Below, piece after piece: positions 51,755-57,688 of a stretch of 64,000 nucleotides of DNA. The position numbers and the translations under genes were made by a program. A model generated the notes under the pieces. The model made no database searches. It saw nothing but the letters and a program-made list of their open reading frames with translations, and was not told the DNA's origin. Origin of the DNA: PNKC01 sp038323265. GTDB taxonomy: Bacteria; Chloroflexota; Dehalococcoidia; Tepidiformales; Tepidiformaceae. The stretch is from contig JBBQGT010000001.1 of assembly GCA_038323265.1 (NCBI GenBank), forward strand, positions 17,697 to 81,696, read 5' to 3'. Within the stretch, counting starts at the first letter, position 1. The number at the start of each line of letters is the position of its first letter.

Positions 51755-52306
51755 AGGGCGGCTCCTTTCAGCGCACGAGCGGGCAATGCGATCGCTCTAG
51801 CGCGACACCGGCGGATCATCCGAACAGTGCCCTCTGCGTGGATTTCGCAGCTAGAGACTATTCCGTTCGAACAGACCCTGAAGGTCTATTCGGCCACAAC
51901 GGACGGGCCGGCCGGCCCTTCCTTCGGTTGCAGAGAGCGCCCGCAGGGTTTTCTCCTGACCGGCTGACCTGGAGTCGCCGGTTCCACTAAAACCGATGCG
52001 CACCACTGGCGCGGCCACGGGAGCGAGGGTGGTGCTTCTAGGCCGCCTGGCTCGACCCCCGTGACGGAGTTGAAGTGGCCGGTCACCCGTTTGTTAGCGC
52101 CAGCCGACTACGCAGCGGGCCCAGCCAAGACGATGACCACACGCTCCTCTGTCAATACGTTTAGCGCGTGAAAAGCAAAGGTGGCAGATGGACTGGCGAG
52201 AGCTGCCACGGGGACGGTTCGCCGCCAGCCACGCGTAGACGCGCGGGGATGTTGCGTCCTTCTATGCTCCCGCGGTGCAAGGCCACCGGTTGCCGCACAC
52301 AAAGAA
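51755..52306. other. Long intergenic region, no gene supported
   Basis: About 550 bases. Short minus-strand frames exist (for example 51886-52086 and 52108-52302, GTG-initiated), but they are rich in P, R and G and have no promoter signature or ribosome-binding site, so I do not call them. No clear RNA structure seen apart from the terminator that follows. Confidence 0.4.
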
Positions 52307-52334
52307 GGGGCGCGAGGTTTGGACCTCGCGCCCC
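52307..52334 (-). terminator. Intrinsic terminator of yceI
   Basis: A 12-base perfect stem GGGGCGCGAGGT / ACCTCGCGCCCC with a four-base loop. On the minus strand it is followed by TTCTTTGTG. It lies 31 bases beyond the yceI stop. Confidence 0.8.
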
Positions 52335-52364
52335 AAGAGAACGTGTGACATCCGCGGTGGCCGA

Positions 52365-52889
52365 TCAGGCCGCCTTCACAAGTTCCGTTTCGATGCTCAG
52401 CTTGACGTCGTCACCGACGAGCAGGCCGCCCGCTTCGAGGACGCCATTCCAGGTGAGGCCCCACTCCTTGCGGTTCACCTTGCCCTGGGCGCTGATGCCG
52501 TAGCGGGTGCCGCCCCACGGGTCTTTTACCGGGCCGGTGACTTCGCCATCGAGCGCGATCTCTTTGGTAACGCCACGAATGGTTAGGTCGCCGATGAGGC
52601 GGTAGTCTTCGCCACCCCTGGGCTCAAGGCGCTTCGTCTTGAAGGTGATGTAGGGGTGGTTCTCGGAGTCGAAGAAATCGGCCGAACGGAGGTGGGCGTC
52701 GCGCTTTTCGTCGCGCGTCTCAACGCTCGCGGCGTCGATGCGGACGGTGGCGGTTGAGTTGGCGACGTCCTGCTCGTCCACGTTGGCGTCCACTTCGTAC
52801 TTGGCGAAGCGGCCCTTCGTGCTGGAAATCACCATGTGCTTTACGGCGAATTCTACTGAGCTGTGGGAGGTATCGAGGTTTCAGGGCAT
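52365..52889 (-). pseudogene. YceI-family protein, apparent nonsense at codon 3
   Basis: YceI lipocalin-like, isoprenoid-binding fold. The frame from the ATG at 52889 reads M-P-stop-N-L-D-T-S-H-S-S-V-E-F-A-V-K-H-M-V, where the family has Trp before the N-L-D segment; a single G-to-A change (TGG to TGA, 52881-52883) explains it. A Shine-Dalgarno (AGGAG) precedes this ATG. The remaining open frame from ATG 52835 encodes 156 residues (K-G-R-F-A-K-Y-E-V, T-F-K-T-K-R-L, G-D-L-T-I-R-G-V-T-K-E, K-E-W-G-L-T-W-N). Restart there would lose the first beta strand. It could be a sequencing error, a real mutation, or read-through. Divergent from HxlR, a recurrent pairing. Confidence 0.75.
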
Positions 52890-52907
52890 TTTAGGCTATT
52901 CTCCTGT

Positions 52908-52983
52908 GTGGCTACCTTTCATAGGTAAGCTACTTGATGCATTTAGATTACCGCTGGTAACCGACCATTGTCAAGTAGGCTAC
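52908..52983. promoter_or_regulatory. Repeated GGCTAC-type sites between yceI and HxlR gene
   Basis: GTAAGCTACTTGA at 52925-52937 and TCAAGTAGGCTAC at 52971-52983 are inverted repeats matching at 11 of 13 positions. GTGGCTACC at 52908-52916 is a third related half-site. The region is notably AT-richer than the genome. It is a plausible HxlR operator array governing both divergent genes. Confidence 0.5.
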
Positions 52984-53003
52984 AAAAAGGAAGTGCCGCG
53001 TGG

Positions 53004-53009
53004 TAAGAT
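53004..53009 (+). promoter_or_regulatory. -10 box TAAGAT for HxlR gene, leaderless
   Basis: TAAGAT ends six bases before the ATG at 53016. Confidence 0.55.
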
Positions 53010-53015
53010 AGCGAC

Positions 53016-53399
53016 ATGGACACCTCCGCCAGCCCAGTCCCGTTTGATGCGCCCTACTGTCCGAAGTTCCAGACCGCGGTGGAGTTGATCGGCCGCCGCT
53101 GGTCGGGGGCGATTATCCGCGCGCTGCTCGCGGGCTCAGTGCGCTTCGGGGACGTCCTGAGCCGCGTGCCGGGGCTTTCGGACCGCCTCTTGAGCGAACG
53201 GCTGCGCGAACTCGAATCGGCTGGCATCGTGAGCCGCAAGGTCTACCCTGATATCCCGGTGCGCATCGAATATCGCCTGACCGAGAAGGGCCTCGAGTTG
53301 CAACAGATCGTCGAGGCGATCTCGGGCTGGGCCGATCGCTGGGCCGACCAACCGGAGCTGAACTCCGCGCCGGAGCGCGAGACGGCAGTCGCCCGCTAA
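53016..53399 (+). CDS. HxlR-family transcriptional regulator
   Basis: A 127-residue winged-helix regulator. Core: C-P-K-F-Q-T-A-V-E-L-I-G-R-R-W-S-G-A-I-I-R-A-L, recognition helix L-S-D-R-L-L-S-E-R-L-R-E-L, and wing P-V-R-I-E-Y-R-L-T-E-K-G. Cys15 occupies the conserved N-terminal cysteine position used by redox/quinone-sensing HxlR proteins such as YodB, QsrR and HypR. Divergent from yceI and followed by a VOC gene 32 bases downstream. It likely controls both, responding to quinones or electrophiles (inference). Confidence 0.88.
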   Translation: MDTSASPVPFDAPYCPKFQTAVELIGRRWSGAIIRALLAGSVRFGDVLSRVPGLSDRLLSERLRELESAGIVSRKVYPDIPVRIEYRLTEKGLELQQIVEAISGWADRWADQPELNSAPERETAVAR

Positions 53400-53431
53400 G
53401 GCTTCCCGCGCACCCGCCACTGGAGAGACCG

Positions 53432-53983
53432 ATGCCCCGCACGCTTCGCATTTCGCACCCAGCACTCCAGGGCGCCAACGCAGACGCCACGTTCAAGTTC
53501 TACACGGAAACGCTCGGCATGGAGCTCGTGCTTCGGCAGGACAACCTGGACTACCCCGCCGAGGAGCACCTCTTTTTCCACGTGGGCGACGACAACTTCA
53601 TCGCCTACTTCGTGCCGAAGGCGGGCGTGGACCCCGCGAGTTACGAGTTGGCGCGTTCCGGCTCGGGCTACATGGACCACCTCGCGATCCACATCAGCCT
53701 GGCGGACCTCGAGCCCTTCCGAGCGCGCCTCACCGCTGCGGGCGTGGTGGTTGAAGGGCCAATCGACCGGGGCTACGAACGCTCGATCTATTTCCCGGAC
53801 CCGAACGGTGTGACGGTTGAGTTGCTGGCCTGGATCACCACCCCGCCGCCGCAGTTGACGCAGGCGGCGATCATCGCGCGCGCCCAACAGTTGCGCGAAG
53901 CGCGCGGCGCTAGCTTCATTGAAGACGAAGACGAAGACGTGCGGGCGGCGATCGCGGCATTGGGCCGCGAGGAGACGAGATGA
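53432..53983 (+). CDS. VOC-family protein
   Basis: A 183-residue glyoxalase/dioxygenase-fold protein. First strand with candidate metal His in R-I-S-H-P-A-L-Q-G-A, second His in Y-M-D-H-L-A-I-H-I, and the C-terminal F-P-D-P-N-G-V-T-V-E-L-L with candidate Glu ligand. That His-His-Glu set fits ring-cleaving dioxygenases or glyoxalase I. A C-terminal tail of about 45 residues is acidic (E-D-E-D-E-D). Co-transcribed with the HxlR gene; overlaps the next gene by four bases (ATGA). Confidence 0.83.
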   Translation: MPRTLRISHPALQGANADATFKFYTETLGMELVLRQDNLDYPAEEHLFFHVGDDNFIAYFVPKAGVDPASYELARSGSGYMDHLAIHISLADLEPFRARLTAAGVVVEGPIDRGYERSIYFPDPNGVTVELLAWITTPPPQLTQAAIIARAQQLREARGASFIEDEDEDVRAAIAALGREETR

Positions 53984-55038
53984 CCCAGGGCGTGCGGTTC
54001 TGCACAACGACCGACTCCGTTCAACTCGGGTACTCCGTTTTCGGCGCTGGGCGACCGCTCGTCATCATCCCGAGCTGGTGGATGAGCCCCGAGGCGGATC
54101 GGCGGCGCCTCATCGGGCGGGATTTCTGGAACGACCTGCCGAGCGGATACCGGACGATCACCTACGACCGCCGCGGCATCGGCGTATCGACCCGCGAGGT
54201 CAGGGACGTATCATTGGATGTGCAGGTAGAAGATCTGCGGGTGCTGACTGAACATCTCAAGCTACCGCCGTTTGACCTGCTGGCGTTTGGAGACGCCGGA
54301 GCGATCGCAGCGAGGTTCATCGCGACGTATCGGGAGCGGGTGAACCGTCTCATTCTCTACGGGCCATGGTCCCACTCGGCTCCCATGGAAGCCCGAGATC
54401 CAACCGGCCGGGCAGTCGAAGAAGAGCGCATCGCGGCCTTGAATGGGCTTATCCGTGCGGATTGGGGATTCGCAAGCAGGGCGTTCGCGCAGATTCTCTA
54501 CCCGAAGGGCCCGATCGAGGCACAGGAGGCTTCAACCAAGGCCATCCGAGAGACCCAGACGCCAGAGGTTGCGCTGCGGTACATGGATTTCTGCCTACAT
54601 TTCGACATCCGTGACGATCTGAGGAAGCTGGAGTTGCCGGTCCTCGTCATTTCCCGGGAAGGTCCTGGTCGCCTGCCGCTGGTGCCGATGGAAGTCTCCC
54701 GTTCAGTGGCCGCGGCGGTACCAGGGGCGCGCTTCATCGCCTATCCCCTGGCGGCGGCGACATGTCCCTACTACGAGTACCGGATGTATCACGGCGACGT
54801 GTTGCAGTTCCTGAACGACGGCACCAAAGAGATGCCGCTGCATCCCACACTCAGCGCCCGGGAGATCGAAGTTCTCAGGCTGGTGGCCCAGGGGCGGACG
54901 AATGCCGAGATCGCGGGTGTGCTTGTGATTAGCAAGAACACCGCAGACCGGCACGTGAGCAACATCCTCGGCAAGACTGGCTGCGCGAACCGCGCGGAAG
55001 CCGTGCTCTACGCTGCTCGCCACTCGCTCGTCGGCTAA
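53980..55038 (+). CDS. Alpha/beta-hydrolase-like sensor fused to LuxR HTH
   Basis: A 352-residue fusion. Residues 10-260 are an alpha/beta-hydrolase-like domain (F-G-A-G-R-P-L-V-I-I-P, Y-D-R-R-G-I-G-V-S). The nucleophile elbow, normally G-H-S-x-G-G, is A102-F-G104-D-A-G107, so the catalytic Ser is Gly and the domain is probably inactive. Residues 285-345 are a LuxR-type helix-turn-helix (L-S-A-R-E-I-E-V-L-R-L-V-A-Q-G-R-T-N-A-E-I-A, then N-T-A-D-R-H-V-S-N-I-L). It most likely binds a small hydrophobic ligand and regulates transcription. Translationally coupled to the VOC gene. Confidence 0.8.
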   Translation: MTQGVRFCTTTDSVQLGYSVFGAGRPLVIIPSWWMSPEADRRRLIGRDFWNDLPSGYRTITYDRRGIGVSTREVRDVSLDVQVEDLRVLTEHLKLPPFDLLAFGDAGAIAARFIATYRERVNRLILYGPWSHSAPMEARDPTGRAVEEERIAALNGLIRADWGFASRAFAQILYPKGPIEAQEASTKAIRETQTPEVALRYMDFCLHFDIRDDLRKLELPVLVISREGPGRLPLVPMEVSRSVAAAVPGARFIAYPLAAATCPYYEYRMYHGDVLQFLNDGTKEMPLHPTLSAREIEVLRLVAQGRTNAEIAGVLVISKNTADRHVSNILGKTGCANRAEAVLYAARHSLVG

Positions 55039-55193
55039 CGAGGCTCGCCTCGGCACCAGTACCGGCTTCTGACCACGAAACCCGGCGCGAAACGCCGATC
55101 GCACTCAAAGATGGTCATTTGCGGGGACAGATAACCTCGTGATGCGGGTCTACTTTGCCTGGTAGAACAACTTCGCAAAGGAGACTTGGGCTT

Positions 55194-55466
55194 ATGCCCC
55201 GATACATTGTGGAGCGGACGTTTCCCCACGGCCTTCAGATCCCGGCAACGGAGGAAGGCGCAACGACCTGCATGGGCGTAGTCGACAACAACGGCCCGCT
55301 CGGCGTCACCTGGCTGCACAGCTATGTGAGCGACGACAAGCGGCGCACCTTCTGCGTCTACGACGGGCCTTCGCCAGAGGCGATCCGCACAGCCGCCGAC
55401 CGAAACGGCCTGCCCGTTGACCGCATCACGCGCGTAAGCGCGCTCGACCCCTATTTCAACCGGTAA
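55194..55466 (+). CDS. DUF4242-family protein
   Basis: A 90-residue ferredoxin-like-fold protein: M-P-R-Y-I-V-E-R-T-F-P, L-G-V-T-W-L-H-S-Y-V-S-D-D-K, T-F-C-V-Y-D-G-P-S-P-E-A-I-R and a conserved P-V-D-R-I-T-R-V ending. Annotated members have been described as nickel-binding or left as DUF4242. The function is not established. AAAGGAG 9 bases before the ATG sets the start over a GTG-like upstream frame. Operon with the secreted protein ten bases downstream. Confidence 0.78.
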   Translation: MPRYIVERTFPHGLQIPATEEGATTCMGVVDNNGPLGVTWLHSYVSDDKRRTFCVYDGPSPEAIRTAADRNGLPVDRITRVSALDPYFNR

Positions 55467-55476
55467 GGAGACTCCA

Positions 55477-55818
55477 GTGAAAGCAAACCAGGTTCGGTTT
55501 ATTGCGGCGGCCTTTGCCGCTGCCTCAATGGCACTTCCGGCGAGCGGCGCGATGGCGCATGGCAGCGTCAATTCGACCTGCGCCGATGTCGCGGCCCTCG
55601 ATGTGCACGTGCACGGCGACCACGTCATCCGGGACTATGTGAAGGGCGTGGACGGCGTAGTTGGTCATGGCGAAGGCGCGGCAGTCCCAGGAGGCCCGGG
55701 ACCGGCTTACCACTTCCTGAATGGCTATGCGCCGGGGGCGTCGTTCTGTAATCCGCAGGCCCACCCAAACGGGTTCAACACGCCTGACAACGTGCCCGTG
55801 CCGGGCAACCGAGGGTAA
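55477..55818 (+). CDS. Small secreted histidine-containing protein
   Basis: A 113-residue protein with a clear signal peptide (residues 1-27: K-A-N-Q-V-R, hydrophobic Ala-rich core, G-A-M-A-H cleavage). The mature part has six to seven histidines (including L-D-V-H-V-H-G-D-H), two cysteines and a proline/glycine-rich C terminus. The histidine cluster suggests metal binding outside the membrane, which would fit the DUF4242 neighbour if that is a metal protein. Not recognised otherwise. Confidence 0.7.
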   Translation: MKANQVRFIAAAFAAASMALPASGAMAHGSVNSTCADVAALDVHVHGDHVIRDYVKGVDGVVGHGEGAAVPGGPGPAYHFLNGYAPGASFCNPQAHPNGFNTPDNVPVPGNRG

Positions 55819-55835
55819 CGTTCTGCGAGATGCGA

Positions 55836-55881
55836 CGAGGGCGGATGCTGCCTCGACCTTAGGGTGCATCACCCGCCCTCG
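55836..55881. terminator. Terminator-like hairpin
   Basis: CGAGGGCGG and CCGCCCTCG form a nine-base stem, with inner GATGC/GCATC pairing closing most of the 28-base loop. It lies 18 bases after the secreted-protein stop. No T-run. Confidence 0.5.
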
Positions 55882-55956
55882 CGTATCGCTCCGCTCAGTT
55901 CACTCCGCTGCAGTCGCTGAAGTAGGCGGCAACCAACGGCCAACAGCGAGCAAGCC

Positions 55957-55962
55957 TATAAT
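55957..55962 (+). promoter_or_regulatory. Consensus -10 box TATAAT for dienelactone hydrolase, leaderless
   Basis: A perfect TATAAT ends seven bases before the ATG at 55970, the clearest leaderless promoter in the window. Confidence 0.65.
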
Positions 55963-55969
55963 CCCTCGC

Positions 55970-56758
55970 ATGTGCTTTCCTTACGACGCTGTTCCGCCGA
56001 TCCCCGCTATTGCCGGGGCCGCCATTGATACCGAAGACGTCACGCTGAAGTCCTTTGACGGGACGCAGTTCGCCGCCTTCGCCGCGCGCGCCGAGAAGTC
56101 CACGAACGTGGGCATGGTGGTCCTGCCCGATGTTCGCGGCCTCTTTCGCTTCTATGAAGAGCTGGCGATGCGCTTCGCCGAAACCGGCATCAACGCCGTA
56201 GCGATCGACTACTTTGGACGAACAGCGGGAGTCTCGAAGCGGGACGCCGAATTCTCATTCATGGAGCACGTGGTCAAGACAAGGCCTGAGACGGTAGCGC
56301 CGGATGCGCGAGCCGCTGTCGAGTTTCTGCGTTCGCCGAAGGGCGGCAGCTGCACTTCGATCTTCGCAGTGGGATTCTGCTTCGGGGGGACCGTTGCATG
56401 GAACCAGGCCGCGGAAGGCCACGGCCTAAAGGGGGCGATCGGCTTTTACGGGCATCCTTCGAAGGTCATCCAGGATCTTGTTAATCCTGGCACGCCATCG
56501 GGCATCAAGGGGGCCATTGAGCGGGTTGAGCAAATGGAGTGCCCCGTCATGGTCCTCCAGGCGGGCGCCGATCAGATGATCACGCAAAAAGACACGGATG
56601 CCTTCAAGGCGGCGCTCGATGCTGCTGGCGTCGAAAACGAAGTGAAGACCTACGAAGGCGCCCCACACAGCTTCTTCGACCGTAGCTTCGAAGAGCACAA
56701 GGAAGCCTCGGCCGACGCCTGGGCCCGCATCCTCGCCTTCGTGGAGAAACACAAGTAG
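55970..56758 (+). CDS. Dienelactone hydrolase-family protein
   Basis: A 262-residue alpha/beta hydrolase of the DLH family. The nucleophile is Cys in V-G-F-C-F-G-G (near residue 136), as in dienelactone hydrolase, with catalytic Asp and His in G-A-D-Q-M-I and G-A-P-H-S-F-F-D-R. Oxyanion region V-V-L-P-D-V-R-G-L. It may cleave dienelactones from chlorocatechol pathways or act as a general carboxymethylenebutenolidase-like esterase. Start fixed by the TATAAT at seven bases. The next gene follows in 20 bases. Confidence 0.87.
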   Translation: MCFPYDAVPPIPAIAGAAIDTEDVTLKSFDGTQFAAFAARAEKSTNVGMVVLPDVRGLFRFYEELAMRFAETGINAVAIDYFGRTAGVSKRDAEFSFMEHVVKTRPETVAPDARAAVEFLRSPKGGSCTSIFAVGFCFGGTVAWNQAAEGHGLKGAIGFYGHPSKVIQDLVNPGTPSGIKGAIERVEQMECPVMVLQAGADQMITQKDTDAFKAALDAAGVENEVKTYEGAPHSFFDRSFEEHKEASADAWARILAFVEKHK

Positions 56759-56778
56759 CTGGCGGGCAGGATCAACAG

Positions 56779-57552
56779 GTGCGCACTGTGACGAGCCCCG
56801 CCGTGCGCATCCTTCGCCTTAGCAATAGCGATGATTTCACCCCTCACCTGCCGGTTGCCGAGCGGCTGCCGGCCGTGGCCGAGCGCACCTTTCGCGAGCT
56901 TGCGGGGTGCGCGGTGGAAACCGAGGTGCGCATCATCTGGCCCGGGGCGGAACTGCCAGACTTGGTGGATCGCTGGCTCAGCCGGCACGAACCCGACGCC
57001 GTGCTGCTCGTCGTGTCATCGTTCTGGTTCACTTACCAGACGGTGGAGGTACGCCTTCGCCAGCGTTTCGGACGGGCAGGTGCTCCCCTCGCGGGGGCTG
57101 TACAATCGGCGGTGACGCGTCCCTGGCTGAGCGAACTGCGAGCGTTTCGTGCGGCCCGCGGGCTGGCCTTGCGGACCATCGGCGGCGCGCCGTACTTCAC
57201 GCCCGCACAGGTGATAGACACGGCGGAGGCGTGCATTCGCCGTGTCCTCCAGCACGAGCACATCGCCCTCGCGGTGCGAGGCCCGCTCTCGCTTTTCCCG
57301 CAGCCTTCCGCCGGGCTTTTGCGAGAGCGCGACGGGTTGTTGCTGGAGGTGGACGCCGCGTTGGGCGCCTTCTGCGCGGCTCGCGAGGTCACCTACGTGC
57401 CCGCCGGGCCGGAATTGGCGCGCACCGAGGCGGACGACGACTACCTGCCCGACGGCATCCACGCCCGACCAGAGTTGCACCTCCGCCGCGGGACGCTGGA
57501 GGGCAAGGCGTTGTTCGTAGCATGGTCGAAGAATCGCGGGCCTGGCGGATAG
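56779..57552 (+). CDS. SGNH/GDSL-like hydrolase, degenerate
   Basis: A 257-residue protein with weak similarity to SGNH hydrolases: a P-D-A-V-L-L-V-V-S-S-F-W strand in the position of block II/III and a terminal Y-L-P-D-G-I-H-A-R-P motif like block V (DxxH). The expected block I GDS is not clear (L-S-N-S-D-D), so activity is doubtful. GTG start in a 20-base gap after the dienelactone hydrolase gene, presumably one transcript. The alternative is a hypothetical protein of unrelated fold. Confidence 0.5.
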   Translation: MRTVTSPAVRILRLSNSDDFTPHLPVAERLPAVAERTFRELAGCAVETEVRIIWPGAELPDLVDRWLSRHEPDAVLLVVSSFWFTYQTVEVRLRQRFGRAGAPLAGAVQSAVTRPWLSELRAFRAARGLALRTIGGAPYFTPAQVIDTAEACIRRVLQHEHIALAVRGPLSLFPQPSAGLLRERDGLLLEVDAALGAFCAAREVTYVPAGPELARTEADDDYLPDGIHARPELHLRRGTLEGKALFVAWSKNRGPGG

Positions 57553-57631
57553 CCTTTTAAGCCGGCACGGGTCGTACTGAGGCCGTGAAAATCCTCCGCC
57601 GGCCGCGAGATGAGAAGTACCGGAGTGATCC

Positions 57632-57662
57632 GGGTCTCCCAGTTTCGCTGGGCAGCGGACCC
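57632..57662 (-). terminator. Hairpin downstream of ppdK
   Basis: Nested stem: GGGTC/GACCC outside and CCCAG/CTGGG with loop TTTCG inside. It lies 27 bases beyond the ppdK stop on the minus strand and between convergent genes. No T-run. Confidence 0.5.
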
Positions 57663-57688
57663 CACTCCGACACTTCGACACTAAATAC

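Noticed and set aside
51886..52302. Two short minus-strand frames in the intergenic region
   Set aside because: GTG starts without ribosome-binding site or -10 box; proline/arginine-rich composition typical of chance frames.
57600..57688. T-box or other riboswitch suggested by a GGTCTCCC hairpin
   Set aside because: Lies between convergent gene ends, not upstream of a gene; better explained as a terminator.
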